This document shows positions 28,043 to 36,921 of a DNA stretch of 64,000 nucleotides, in pieces; position 1 is the first letter of the stretch; each line of letters starts with the position of its first letter. The translations under genes were made by a program, and so were the position numbers. Origin of the DNA: Actinomadura xylanilytica. GTDB taxonomy: Bacteria; Actinomycetota; Actinomycetes; Streptosporangiales; Streptosporangiaceae. The stretch spans positions 868,001 through 932,000 of the forward strand of contig NZ_JASNWE010000002.1 in assembly GCF_030283145.1 (NCBI RefSeq), read 5' to 3'. Under the pieces are notes generated by a model, which was given only the letters and a program-made list of their open reading frames with translations, searched no databases and was not told the origin of the DNA.

Positions 28043-29701
28043 TCACCTCGTACTCACGATCTGGGTCATGCCCTCGTCCTGGATCGCCTGAGGGGCGGGC
28101 TTGCGGGCGTCGTGGCTCATCCGGACCAGGATCGCGATCACGATCCAGTTGGCCATCAGGGACGAGCCGCCCTGGGACAGGAACGGCGTCGTCAAGCCGG
28201 TGAGCGGGATGAGCCGGGTGACGCCGCCGACGATCACGAAGACCTGGAGGGCCACCACGAACGACATGCCGCCCGCGAACAGCTTCAGGAAGGGGTCGCG
28301 CGCGGCGACGGCGGTCTTCATGCCGCGCTGCACGATCAGGGAGTAGATCAGCAGGATCACCATCAGGCCGGTGAGGCCGAGTTCCTCGCCCATCGAGTCG
28401 AAGATGAAGTCGCTGAACGACAGCGGCGTCCGCCAGGGTTCGCCCTGGCCGAGGCCGGTGCCGAGGACGCCGCCCTGGCCGAGCGCGAACAGGCCGTTCA
28501 TCAGCTGCGCGCTGTCGGAGTACTCGCCGCCGAGCTGGTCACAGGCGTAGTAGCCGGGAGCGATCTGCCCGGTCTGCCTGGCCTTCTCGGTCTCGCCGGC
28601 CTTCTGGTAGTCGGCGACCTTCTGGTCGAGGACCTGCTTGTACTTGATGAAGGTCTCGGAGCCGGGCTTGACCGTCTCGACCTTGCCGCTCTCCAGCAGG
28701 CAGCCGCCGTCGTAGTACGGCTTGGGGTTCTGCCAGATGTCGATGCGCTGGTTGACGTGGCCCATGAAGGGCAGCAGCGTCGCGACGAACACCCCGACCG
28801 CCAGCAGCCCGACACCGATCATTACCCAGGACGCCCGCTGCGTGGCGATGTAGAGCATCGACACGAACAGGCCGAAGTACAGCAGCGCGGTGCCGAGGTC
28901 CTTCTGCATGAACAGCACGCCCAGGCAGAAGATCCAGATGACCACGATCGGGCCGAGGTCGCGGCCCCGGGGGAGGCTGAACGGGCCGACCTTCTTGCCG
29001 ATCAGCGACATCGCCTGCCGCTTGTTCACCAGGTAGCCGGCGAAGAACACCACCAGCAGCAGCTTGGCGAACTCGCCCGGCTGCACCGAGAAGCCCGCGA
29101 CGTTGATCCAGACCCGGGCGCCGTTGATCTCGGCGCCGATGCCCGGCACGATCGGCAGCAGCAGCAGGATGACCGCGCCGAGGCCGATCAGGTACGTGTA
29201 GCGCTGCGCGGTCTTGGGGGTGAAGGAGAGCGGCGCGTCGCTCTTCTCGGTGTCCCGCATGATCAGCAGGGCGATCACGAACAGCGCGATGCCGATGAAC
29301 GTCCACATGAGCTGCGTAGGCGCGTTGGCCTCGTCCTCGAGCAGCTTCTTGCCGGTGATGGCCGCGTTGGCGACGGCCTTCCTCTTGTCGAAGCTGGTGT
29401 CCAGGTCGAGGCGGTAGATCATCGCCAGGCCGAGGCCGTTCAGCGCGACGGCGAGCGGCAGCAGCAGCGGGTCGGCGTACGGCGCGAACTTGGACTGCAC
29501 CAGGAACGCGGCGAACGCCAGCACCACAAGGCCGCCGCCGTACAAGAACATGCCGGCCGGGAGTTCGCCGTCACGGGCGAGGCCGACCTCGGCGAAGGCC
29601 GACAGCGTCAGCACCATCGCGAAGACCAGCAGGGCCAGCGAGGCCGCGCTGCGGCGCTGGTAGGGCAGGTGCGCCCGGATCTGCTCCCCGATCGAAGCCA
29701 T
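28043..29701 (-). CDS. rodA: SEDS family peptidoglycan glycosyltransferase RodA/FtsW
   Basis: 552 residues with about twelve membrane helices. NGARVWINVAGFSVQPGEFAKL and QKDLGTALL (the catalytic Asp region) are SEDS hallmarks; the C-terminal FLSQGGSSLMANW is also typical. A long extracytoplasmic loop of about 70 residues (~330-400) contains two Cys (GGCLLES and YYACDQL) that could form a disulfide. It polymerises lipid II with the partner PBP encoded next. ATG at 29701 lies one base from the pstP stop. Confidence 0.93.
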   Translation of the reverse strand: MASIGEQIRAHLPYQRRSAASLALLVFAMVLTLSAFAEVGLARDGELPAGMFLYGGGLVVLAFAAFLVQSKFAPYADPLLLPLAVALNGLGLAMIYRLDLDTSFDKRKAVANAAITGKKLLEDEANAPTQLMWTFIGIALFVIALLIMRDTEKSDAPLSFTPKTAQRYTYLIGLGAVILLLLPIVPGIGAEINGARVWINVAGFSVQPGEFAKLLLVVFFAGYLVNKRQAMSLIGKKVGPFSLPRGRDLGPIVVIWIFCLGVLFMQKDLGTALLYFGLFVSMLYIATQRASWVMIGVGLLAVGVFVATLLPFMGHVNQRIDIWQNPKPYYDGGCLLESGKVETVKPGSETFIKYKQVLDQKVADYQKAGETEKARQTGQIAPGYYACDQLGGEYSDSAQLMNGLFALGQGGVLGTGLGQGEPWRTPLSFSDFIFDSMGEELGLTGLMVILLIYSLIVQRGMKTAVAARDPFLKLFAGGMSFVVALQVFVIVGGVTRLIPLTGLTTPFLSQGGSSLMANWIVIAILVRMSHDARKPAPQAIQDEGMTQIVSTR

Positions 29702-31300
29702 CTACTCGCCCCCTCCGGAGGACGGACAGCCCTGCGGCGTGGAGGTCTTGTTGGACTTGCAGGCGGTGCGGTGCTCGCCCAGCTCGGTCAGCTTGGCCTC
29801 CGCCGCGGCCCGGGTGGGGAAGACCAGAGCGCCCTTGGTGATCTGCTCGCGGTCGCCGTTGGGCAGGTCGGCGACCGGGATGGAACTGTCCTTGATCTTG
29901 GTCTCGCCGCAGTTCTTCTGTCCCTTGCCCTTGGTGATGACGACGTTGCCGTTGCTGCCGGGCTCGACCGTCAGGGCGTACTTGCAGACCATGTTCTTGA
30001 GGTCCTGGACCGCGCCGGGCCCCTTCACCCTGAAGGTGTTCTTGACCTCTTGCTGCTTGTCCTCGGGGAGGTCGGCGACCAGGATCGGCGGCTTGGGCTG
30101 GTCCTTGGGGTCGGCCTCGCGCGACAGGCTCAGCCCCGGAATCTTGTCGGTGGTGCCCCGGTAGAGGACGACCTTGCCGCCCTCCTCGCCGATGTAGTAG
30201 CCGCCGCGCACGTACTGGAGGGCCACGACACCGACCGCGACGATGCCCACCACGGCCACGCCGGCGACGACGATGAGCCACGTCCACTTGCGCCCGGAGC
30301 CGCGCTTGGCCCTGCGGCCGGACTGCGGCTGCGCCATGGCGCCCTGCGGCGGGGCGCCCGGCATCGGATCGTTCAGCGGGGCGGGCGCGGGCGGCGGCAT
30401 CTCGTCGACCGCCACCGGCGGTTGCGGCATCGTGTCGCGCAACTGCGCCGCGCGGCCCGCCGGGGTGTCGGCCGAGCCGCCCGAGGAACCGGGCCCTCCG
30501 CCGGACGAATCCGGCGGCGCGGCGTTGGCCGCCGCGCCGACCGAGTGCCCGGGGCCGCTGGTCGGCTGCTGCCGGCTCAGGTCGACGACGTCGGCCACGA
30601 CACAGGTGATGTTGTCGGGGCCGCCGCCGCGGTTGGCCAGGTCGATGAGCTGGCGCACCGCCTGGTCGGGCTCGTCGACGTCGGTCAGCACCTGGAAGAT
30701 CGTCTCGGCGGTGACCACGCCGGACAGGCCGTCCGAGCACAGCAGGTAGCGGTCGCCCTCCTTGGCCTCGCGCAGCGAGAGGTCGGGGTCGACCTCGCCG
30801 CGGCCGTCGAGCGCGCGCAGCAGCAGCGACCGCTGCGGGTGCGTGGCCGCCTCGTCGGGGCTGATCCGGCCCTCGTCCACCAGCGACTGCACCAGCGTGT
30901 GGTCGTGGGTGATCTGGAACAGGCTGCCGTCGCGCAGCAGGTACGCGCGGGAGTCCCCGATGTGCACCAGCGCGATCTGGTCGTCGGCCCACAGCATCGC
31001 GGTCAGCGTCGTGCCCATGCCCTGGAGCTTGGGCTCGGTCTCGACGATGCGGTGCAGGTTGTCGTTGGCCGTCTTGACCGTCTGCTCCAGCGCGGCCAGC
31101 AGCTCGTTCGCGGGCAGATCCTGGTCGAGCTTGCGCAGCGCGTCGATGGCGGCGGCACTGGCGATCTCGCCACCGACGTGCCCGCCCATCCCGTCGGCGA
31201 CCGCGAGCAGGTGCGAGCCCGCGTACGCCGAGTCCTCGTTGCCCTCGCGCAGCATGCCGACATCGGAGCGCGCGGCGTATCGGATTCCCAGAGTGGTCAT
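29702..31300 (-). CDS. pstP: PP2C-type Ser/Thr protein phosphatase PstP
   Basis: 532 residues. PP2C domain ~1-240 with metal-binding motifs GNEDSAYAG, ADGMGGHVGG, HIGDSRAYLL, CSDGLSG and GGPDNITCVV. A Pro/Gly-rich linker, one membrane helix (TWLIVVAGVAVVGIVAVGVVAL) and a ~190-residue extracytoplasmic domain with four Cys follow. It reverses PknA/PknB phosphorylation. The ATG at 31300 overlaps the fhaB stop by four bases. Confidence 0.94.
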   Translation of the reverse strand: MTTLGIRYAARSDVGMLREGNEDSAYAGSHLLAVADGMGGHVGGEIASAAAIDALRKLDQDLPANELLAALEQTVKTANDNLHRIVETEPKLQGMGTTLTAMLWADDQIALVHIGDSRAYLLRDGSLFQITHDHTLVQSLVDEGRISPDEAATHPQRSLLLRALDGRGEVDPDLSLREAKEGDRYLLCSDGLSGVVTAETIFQVLTDVDEPDQAVRQLIDLANRGGGPDNITCVVADVVDLSRQQPTSGPGHSVGAAANAAPPDSSGGGPGSSGGSADTPAGRAAQLRDTMPQPPVAVDEMPPPAPAPLNDPMPGAPPQGAMAQPQSGRRAKRGSGRKWTWLIVVAGVAVVGIVAVGVVALQYVRGGYYIGEEGGKVVLYRGTTDKIPGLSLSREADPKDQPKPPILVADLPEDKQQEVKNTFRVKGPGAVQDLKNMVCKYALTVEPGSNGNVVITKGKGQKNCGETKIKDSSIPVADLPNGDREQITKGALVFPTRAAAEAKLTELGEHRTACKSNKTSTPQGCPSSGGGE

Positions 31301-31791
31301 TTGCGCAGCTCGATCACGGTCTTGCCGATACGGACCGGTACGCCCGGCGGCACCGGCATCGGCCGGCTCACCTTCGTGCGTCCGAGGTACGTCCCATTGG
31401 TCGAGCCGAGATCTTCCACGATCCACTGACCGTCCTGCGCATAAAGTCGGGCATGCCGGCTCGAAGCGTAGTCGTCGGTCACCACGAGCGTGGCGTCATT
31501 GGCCCTACCGATCGTGATGGGCACGTCAGTGAGATCGATGACCATACCCGTCCGTTCGCCCTGGACGACGACCAGCTTGGTCGGGGCGCCCCCGCGCGCC
31601 GGCTGGGCGCGTGGTGGCTTGGGCTGTCTCGCCGCCTTCGCGGGCCGCGGCTGAGCCGCCCGCGTGGCGGCCTTCGTGGCGGCCTTCGAGCCGAACAGGT
31701 CGGCCCGGATCACGCCGACGGCCGCGATGACGAAGAGCCACAGCACCGCGAGGAACGCCAGCTTGATCAGCGTAAGGGTGAATTCGGACAT
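31297..31791 (-). CDS. fhaB: FHA-domain protein FhaB (FipA)
   Basis: 164 residues. One N-terminal membrane helix (LIKLAFLAVLWLFVIAAVGVI), a basic Ala/Lys/Pro linker and a C-terminal FHA domain (ITIGRANDATLVV, SSRHARLY, DLGSTNGTYLG) that binds phosphothreonine. It recruits kinase substrates at the septum in mycobacteria. It overlaps pstP by four bases and follows fhaA by eleven. Confidence 0.93.
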   Translation of the reverse strand: MSEFTLTLIKLAFLAVLWLFVIAAVGVIRADLFGSKAATKAATRAAQPRPAKAARQPKPPRAQPARGGAPTKLVVVQGERTGMVIDLTDVPITIGRANDATLVVTDDYASSRHARLYAQDGQWIVEDLGSTNGTYLGRTKVSRPMPVPPGVPVRIGKTVIELRK

Positions 31792-31802
31792 CGGAGTCGG
31801 GG

Positions 31803-32558
31803 TTACTCCCTATCGCGGCGGAACACAAGGGTTGTCCGGCCCATCGTGACGCGGGAGCCGTCGACGAGAGTGACCCGTCTGATCGGCTGTCCGTTCACGA
31901 ATGAGCCGTTGGTCGACCCTAGATCCACGAGGACGATTTCGGGACCTTCTACGCGGATCTCGGCATGGTGCCGGGACACGCCTGGATCGACGAGTCGCAG
32001 GTCGCAGTCGGTGCCGCGACCCAGCAGAGTGACCGGGGTGTTGACCTCGTACGTGCGTTGAGTCGCGTCGGCCCCCTCCAGCGCCGTGGTGACCAGCAGC
32101 CGGGGATGTCCGCCGAAGACGCCTCCCCGCCCCCCCTGGGGCACGTCGCTCACCGGCTGGCGGATCTCTCCGCCCTCCACGGTCGAACCGCGGATCACGC
32201 CGGATCGGATGCGGAACATGCCCGTGGCGAGATCGCCGGCGTTCTCGAATCTGACCCGCACCGGACCGACGAAGGAGTACCCCTGCTCCTTCGCGTACTC
32301 GCGTGCGAGGTTGGCCAGCTCCTGGCTCAGGCTGTCGGCGTACACCTGCAGCCGCTGCCCGTCCTGCTGGGAGATCTCGACGACGAAGTCGTTCGGGACC
32401 AGCGTGCGGCCCTGTGCCACGATCGCCGCCCGATCATCCATCTCGCGCTGAACAGCGCTGGCCACCTCGACCGGCTGTAGCTCGGACTTGAAGGCCCGGG
32501 CGAAGGCTCCTTCGACCATGCCCTCGAGCCGTCGCTCGAAGCGCTGAATGACGCCCAC
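31803..32558 (-). CDS. fhaA: FHA-domain protein FhaA (DUF3662-FHA)
   Basis: 251 residues. N-terminal DUF3662 (VIQRFERRLEGMVEGAFARAF, VPNDFVVEIS) joined by a Gly-rich linker to an FHA domain (VTLLGRGTDCDLRL, SRHHAEI, DLGSTNGSFVNG). FhaA binds phosphorylated MviN/PknB in mycobacteria and controls peptidoglycan synthesis. Start: GTG at 32558, five bases after GGGAGG; an overlapping GTG at 32564 lies inside that site. First gene of the kinase/wall operon. Confidence 0.93.
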   Translation of the reverse strand: MGVIQRFERRLEGMVEGAFARAFKSELQPVEVASAVQREMDDRAAIVAQGRTLVPNDFVVEISQQDGQRLQVYADSLSQELANLAREYAKEQGYSFVGPVRVRFENAGDLATGMFRIRSGVIRGSTVEGGEIRQPVSDVPQGGRGGVFGGHPRLLVTTALEGADATQRTYEVNTPVTLLGRGTDCDLRLVDPGVSRHHAEIRVEGPEIVLVDLGSTNGSFVNGQPIRRVTLVDGSRVTMGRTTLVFRRDRE

Positions 32559-32684
32559 GGGCACCTCCCTTCCCCACTCCTAGACGATCGTATCGGTGTG
32601 AAGGTTCGCTCGAAGTATCTGGATACCTAACCACTGCTCGGACCGTGCTAGCCTTTTTGAGCACCCGAGAGGGGCGCGGCACCC

Positions 32685-32767
32685 GGGCGGGTGGCGGAAC
32701 GGCAGACGCGCACGGTTCAGGTCCGTGTGTCCGAAAGGACGTGAGGGTTCAAATCCCTCCTCGCCCA
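32685..32767 (+). tRNA. tRNA-Leu (anticodon CAG)
   Basis: 83 bases with a long variable arm (class II tRNA). Acceptor GGGCGGG/CTCGCCC, anticodon arm CACGG-TTCAGGT-CCGTG, variable stem TGTCC-GAAA-GGACG and T-arm GAGGG-TTCAAAT-CCCTC. CCA not encoded. Confidence 0.96.
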
Positions 32768-32811
32768 CTCGAGGGGTACCGACGAAAGTTGGTCCCTCAG
32801 AGTGACGTAAC

Positions 32812-32840
32812 AGGCCCTGGAGCGGCAAGCTCCGGGGCCT
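32812..32840 (+). terminator. Terminator after tRNA-Leu
   Basis: AGGCCCTGGAGC (32812-32823) and GCTCCGGGGCCT (32829-32840) pair over 12 bp with one G-T mismatch position, followed by TTTGC. Confidence 0.7.
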
Positions 32841-33005
32841 TTGCTGTTGTGGGCGGTTCCCGCTTGGTGCTTGGGGTGTGTTCGGACGTGCCAGGGCCGG
32901 GCGGCTGCGGTAGCCGCCCGGCCCTGACGCTTGAATGCACCGCCATTGCGCGACTCTCCGCAGGCCCGAGCCACAGCCGCATCCCCGTGGCCACAGAGAC
33001 CATAG

Positions 33006-33232
33006 GGTGAGCCCGCCGCCGTAGGCGAGATCGTCGACGCGGCCGGCATGGAACGCTCAGCGGTCTCCCACCAGCTGCGTCGGCCTGGCCTGGTCGTCGG
33101 CGACCGGGGCGGGCAGCGCATGTCCACCGGCTCCACGACCACCACGTCACCGCCCTGCTGGACGAAGCCGTTCAGCACAGCGAGCACTCGCCGGCCGACC
33201 GGCGGCCGATCGAGGACCTGATGGCCAAGGGT
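33006..33232 (+). pseudogene. Frameshifted ArsR-family metal sensor
   Basis: One frame gives GEIVDAAGMERSAVSHQLR, the helix-turn-helix of ArsR sensors. It then loses several residues of the recognition region (RRPGLVVGDRGG). The homology resumes in another frame with LHDHHVTALLDEAVQHSEH, the C-terminal helix whose His residues bind metal in NmtR/KmtR-type Ni/Co sensors. A deletion and a frameshift rule out a working repressor. The rest of 32841-33381 shows no supportable gene. Confidence 0.6.
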
Positions 33233-33381
33233 CCCCTGGGCCGCCGTCTCGTCTTCGTGACCGACGACGGCGACGCCGCCTTCGAGCACATCCGATCCGC
33301 GGCCCGAAGGCGGCACCCTCCTGCGCTGGAGTGTCCCGGTCGATCAGGGCCGCGCGGAATAGAGCGCTCGGCTCCGCCCGC

Positions 33382-34197
33382 TCAGCCGGGAAGGAGATCC
33401 AGACCGTCGCGCGTGGTGAAGCGTTCGAAACCCGACGTCCGCCAGGCGGAATGGTCTCGGGTGACGGCGAGCGCCTCGATGCCCGGCCACGCCTCCGCCC
33501 AGGCGCGCGCGTCCGCGCCCATGACGAACGCCGCCGTGGCGAGGGCGTCCACGTCGGTGAGATGCCGCCCGACCAGAGTGATCGACGCCAGGGCGGTGGC
33601 GGCCCGCCCGGTGCGGGCGTCGATGATGTGGCGGCCCCGTTCGGCCGTCCCGGACGTGGCGACGGCCAGATCGCGGCCGGAGACCACCGTGATCAGTTCG
33701 CCGGGCTCCAGCGGGTCGGCGAGTCCCACCCGCCAGGGTTCCCCGGGCGCGGGTCCACCGCACAACTGGACGTCGCCGCCGCCGTTGATGTGGTGGTCGG
33801 GCAGCCCCGCCTCGGTGAGCAGGGCGGACGCCCGCTCGATGGCCCACCCCTTGACCAGTCCGCTCGGGTCGAGCCGGCCCCGAGGCGCGACGGAGAACCT
33901 GCCCGCGGTGGCGGCGGCCATGGTCTCGCACCGGTCGAGCACCTCGGCGACTTCGGGGTCGCAGCCGGCCACGGTGATCTCGCCGCGGGCGAGGCGGCTG
34001 ATCTGGCTGCCCGGCCGGTAGGTGGAGAAGACCGCGTCGACGTGGTGCAGCCAGCCGGTGGCGCGCTCCAGCGCGGCGGTGACCGCCGGGGCGTGCGCCG
34101 CGGGTGCGGCGCCGTCCTGGCCGGGGACGCGGATGTCGAACGAGAACACCGTGCCCATGACGCGCTCGACATGGCGGATCGCCGGCCGTTCACACAT
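33382..34197 (-). CDS. FAD:protein FMN transferase (ApbE-like)
   Basis: 271 residues. RHVERVMGTVFSFDIRV at the start, YRPGSQISRLARGE, DPSGLVKGWAIERA, HHINGGGDVQL and the metal-binding end TDVDALATAAFVMG follow the ApbE order. The family cuts FAD and attaches FMN to a Thr in S/TGAT-type motifs; the protein encoded immediately upstream carries exactly such a motif (SGATYT). No signal peptide is visible. The ATG at 34197 overlaps the FMN-binding gene by eight bases, so the pair is coupled. Confidence 0.88.
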   Translation of the reverse strand: MCERPAIRHVERVMGTVFSFDIRVPGQDGAAPAAHAPAVTAALERATGWLHHVDAVFSTYRPGSQISRLARGEITVAGCDPEVAEVLDRCETMAAATAGRFSVAPRGRLDPSGLVKGWAIERASALLTEAGLPDHHINGGGDVQLCGGPAPGEPWRVGLADPLEPGELITVVSGRDLAVATSGTAERGRHIIDARTGRAATALASITLVGRHLTDVDALATAAFVMGADARAWAEAWPGIEALAVTRDHSAWRTSGFERFTTRDGLDLLPG

Positions 34198-34624
34198 GCG
34201 CCTTGTCCAGCGCGCTCTGGAGGGACGCGGTGTAGCCCTCGCTGGTGTACGTGGCGCCCGAGACGGTGTGGATGCGGGCGTTGCCCGTCGCCAGCGCCTC
34301 CCGGGTGAGCTTGGGCACCGCATTGGCCGCGAGCTTCCGGTCCTTGCTGTTCTCCGATGGGAGCCGCAGCGTGCGGACCGCCGTCAGATGGCCTTGGGAC
34401 ACGGTGATCTCGACCTGGACCGGCCCGTACTCCGTTTCGATGCTCTGCCCCCGGAACACGCCGTGCGCAGGCTTTCCCTGCGCTGCTCCGCCTCCTGGGG
34501 TCGGTGGGGCGGGCGGCGGGGCGGGTGGCGGCGCCGCGACCGGGCTGTGATGCGGTTTCAACGACAGGAGCAGGGCGATGCCCGCGGCGGAGGTGCAGGT
34601 GATCAGAGCGGCTCGGCCCAGCAT
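34190..34624 (-). CDS. FMN-binding domain protein
   Basis: 144 residues. An N-terminal membrane/signal segment (AALITCTSAAGIALLLSL), a Pro-rich linker and a small FMN_bind domain ending in VSGATYTSEGYTASLQSAL. The Thr of SGAT is the expected site for covalent FMN attached by ApbE. It likely carries electrons outside the membrane from the ferric-reductase-like protein encoded nine bases upstream. Confidence 0.87.
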   Translation of the reverse strand: MLGRAALITCTSAAGIALLLSLKPHHSPVAAPPPAPPPAPPTPGGGAAQGKPAHGVFRGQSIETEYGPVQVEITVSQGHLTAVRTLRLPSENSKDRKLAANAVPKLTREALATGNARIHTVSGATYTSEGYTASLQSALDKAHV

Positions 34625-34633
34625 CGGTCCTCC

Positions 34634-36007
34634 TCAGAACTCGAACGTCTCGTGGCGGATGTCGCGCCGCCGCACTCCGGCCGCCTTCAGTGCGTGCTTG
34701 GCCGCCGCCGTCATCCCGGGCGGACCGCACAGGTAGACGTCGCGTTGTAGGAGATCCGGGACGAGTGCGCGGAGCTTCTCCGCGGTCAGAGAGAGTGAGT
34801 GGGCGGCGGGCTCGTCCACGAAGTAGTGCGCGCGGGTCCCGCGGTCCGCGGCGATCGCGTCCAGTTCGCCGCGCAGCGCCAGGTTCTCCGGGCGGCGGGC
34901 GAGGTAGACCAGGATCACGTCGCCGGGCAGCGTCTCGAACAACGCCCGCAGCGGAGTGATCCCGACGCCGCCCGCGAGCAGCAGCGACTTGTCGTGGTGG
35001 GGACGGGCCCCGGTGAAGGCGCCGTAGGGCCCCTCGGCCCACACGCGGGTCCCCGGCCGAAGCGCGGCCAGCGCGCGGCTGTGGCCCCCGGCGTCCTTGA
35101 CCGTGATCCGCAGATGGTCCTCGCCCACCGGCGCCGACAGCGAGTACGGGTTGGCCGACCAGCGCAGGCCGGGGGCAAGGAAGCGCCAGCGGAAGAACTG
35201 TCCGGGCTTGGCCCCCATGTCTTCCAGATGCTGTCCGGACATGTACACCGACACCACCTCGGGCGCCTCAGTGCGCACGCCGGTCACCCGCAGGTCGTGC
35301 CGAAGCCCGCGCCGGATCGGGACGACGAACCGGAACCAGACGAGCGCCAGGGCGACCGAGATGTACAGCGCGTACCAGACTGCCCGGGCCCAGGCCGAGT
35401 CCACGAACTGGGCACCGGTCGCGAGCTGGTGGAAGAACACCAGGAAGACCGCGATGTAGGTGGAGAAATGCACAAAGTGCCAGATCTCGTACCGCAGCCG
35501 GCTGCGCGCCACCCTGGCCGAGGTGATCCCGACGACGAGCAGCAGCAAGAACCCGACCGTCGCCTTCAGCATGTCGGGATAGTCGAAGAGGATCGTGCCC
35601 GCCTGCTCGATGACGCCGGTGCCCGCGGTGATCGCATACCCCCAGATGATCAGGAGCGCGTGCACGATGATCAGCGAGATCGTGTACCGGCCGCCCAGCG
35701 CGTGCCAGCGTGCCAGCCGGTCGGTGCCGACGCCGTGTTCCAGCGCCGGGATCCGGCTCATCAGCGCCAGCAGCACCGCGCATCCGTACCCGGCCAGCAA
35801 CCCGGTGATCCGGCCGGCGTTGGTGAGCCAGCCGTCCAGGCCGGCGACGGCGGGAGTGCTCTGCCACCACAGGACGAGTACCAGCGCCGCGCCACCGAAG
35901 ATCAAGATCAGCGGCCAGGAGGACGGCAGCCGCCGCATTCGGCGCAGAAGGATCGCCCCGAGGCTGGAAACACGCTCGCCCGCTCTGATCGAACCGGTCG
36001 CGGTCAT
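34634..36007 (-). CDS. Ferric reductase-like transmembrane protein with FAD/NAD reductase domain
   Basis: 457 residues. Six membrane helices (~25-235) with heme-ligand histidines (RWHALGGRYTISLIIVHALL and WHFVHFSTYIAVFLVFFHQL), then a ferredoxin-reductase domain: ANPYSLSAP for FAD, LLLAGGVGITPLRAL for NAD(P) and YLCGPPGMT at the end. It would pass electrons from NAD(P)H through FAD and heme across the membrane. The ATG at 36007 follows GGAGG. It heads a three-gene operon with the FMN-binding protein and ApbE, divergent from the response regulator. Confidence 0.88.
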   Translation of the reverse strand: MTATGSIRAGERVSSLGAILLRRMRRLPSSWPLILIFGGAALVLVLWWQSTPAVAGLDGWLTNAGRITGLLAGYGCAVLLALMSRIPALEHGVGTDRLARWHALGGRYTISLIIVHALLIIWGYAITAGTGVIEQAGTILFDYPDMLKATVGFLLLLVVGITSARVARSRLRYEIWHFVHFSTYIAVFLVFFHQLATGAQFVDSAWARAVWYALYISVALALVWFRFVVPIRRGLRHDLRVTGVRTEAPEVVSVYMSGQHLEDMGAKPGQFFRWRFLAPGLRWSANPYSLSAPVGEDHLRITVKDAGGHSRALAALRPGTRVWAEGPYGAFTGARPHHDKSLLLAGGVGITPLRALFETLPGDVILVYLARRPENLALRGELDAIAADRGTRAHYFVDEPAAHSLSLTAEKLRALVPDLLQRDVYLCGPPGMTAAAKHALKAAGVRRRDIRHETFEF

Positions 36008-36171
36008 CGCAAGCCTCCACATTCCCGATGGCCGGATGGCGCTGGGCGAGCCCGAGCCCCGGCGATGCGACCACCCTGCCAAGGCGACCTCTGTAATCCC
36101 TCTGAGACGATGGCCCTGGCACCCCTTGGACCGATTTCGGAGGAAACGCAGAGGTCGGAGGCTGGAGCACG

Positions 36172-36921
36172 ATGAGAAACGCCGACGATCACGCTCGCGC
36201 GCTCGGGGAGTTGCGGAGGACCGACGGCGGACTGGTCCGCGCCCTCGTCGTCGACGACGAACCGGACCTGGCCGAGGTGCTGTCGCGGATGCTGACCCAG
36301 GAGGGCTGGGCGGTACGCACCGCCGTCGCCGGTGTCCGCGCCCTGGAGATCGCCGCCGAGTTCCGGCCTGACGCCGTCGTCCTGGACGTGATGCTGCCCG
36401 ACCTCGACGGCTTCGAGGTCCTCCGGCGGCTGCGTTCCGAGGCGCCTGAGGTGTGCGTGCTGTTCCTCACCGCGCGGGACGCCGTCGAGGACCGGATCGC
36501 CGGGATCACCGCGGGTGGCGACGACTACGTGACCAAGCCGTTCAGCCTGGAAGAGGTTCTCGCCCGGTTGCGCGGCCTGCTGCGCCGCGCGGGCATGGCA
36601 CGCCGGGTCGGCGACGCGGACCTGCTCACCGTCGGCGCGCTGACCATGGACGAGGACGCCCGGGAGGTCACCCGGGACGGCACCGTCGTCGAGCTGACCC
36701 CGACCGAGTTCGAGCTTCTGCGCTTCCTCATGCGCAACCCGCGCCGGGTGCTGAGCAAGGCCCAGATCATGGACCGGGTGTGGAGCAACGACTTCGGCGG
36801 GCAGGCCCACGTGGTCGAGCTCTACATCAGCTACCTGCGCAAGAAGATCGACGCGGGCCGGCAGCCGATGATCCACACCGTGCGCGGGATCGGATACGTG
36901 CTCAAACCGGCGGCGGGATGA
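36172..36921 (+). CDS. OmpR/PhoB-type response regulator
   Basis: 249 residues. Receiver domain ~21-140 with the acidic pair VVDDEPD, phospho-acceptor Asp72 in VVLDVMLPDLDG, Thr100 and Lys122 in YVTKPF. The C-terminal winged helix (LTPTEFELLRFLMRNP, RVWSNDFGGQAHVVELYISYLRKKID, HTVRGIGYVLKP) is the OmpR type. It faces the ferric-reductase operon and may control it. A histidine kinase gene would normally overlap its stop; only an unrecognisable frame starts there. Confidence 0.92.
   Translation: MRNADDHARALGELRRTDGGLVRALVVDDEPDLAEVLSRMLTQEGWAVRTAVAGVRALEIAAEFRPDAVVLDVMLPDLDGFEVLRRLRSEAPEVCVLFLTARDAVEDRIAGITAGGDDYVTKPFSLEEVLARLRGLLRRAGMARRVGDADLLTVGALTMDEDAREVTRDGTVVELTPTEFELLRFLMRNPRRVLSKAQIMDRVWSNDFGGQAHVVELYISYLRKKIDAGRQPMIHTVRGIGYVLKPAAG

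Noticed and set aside
28025..31429. A 1134-codon plus-strand open frame opposite rodA and pstP
   Set aside because: Antisense artefact of high-GC codon bias; composition is His/Gly/Ala/Arg-rich with no homology, and both opposite genes are certain.
32685..32840. tRNA-Leu as a proven attachment site
   Set aside because: No integrase gene and no second copy of the tRNA 3' end were found in the window.
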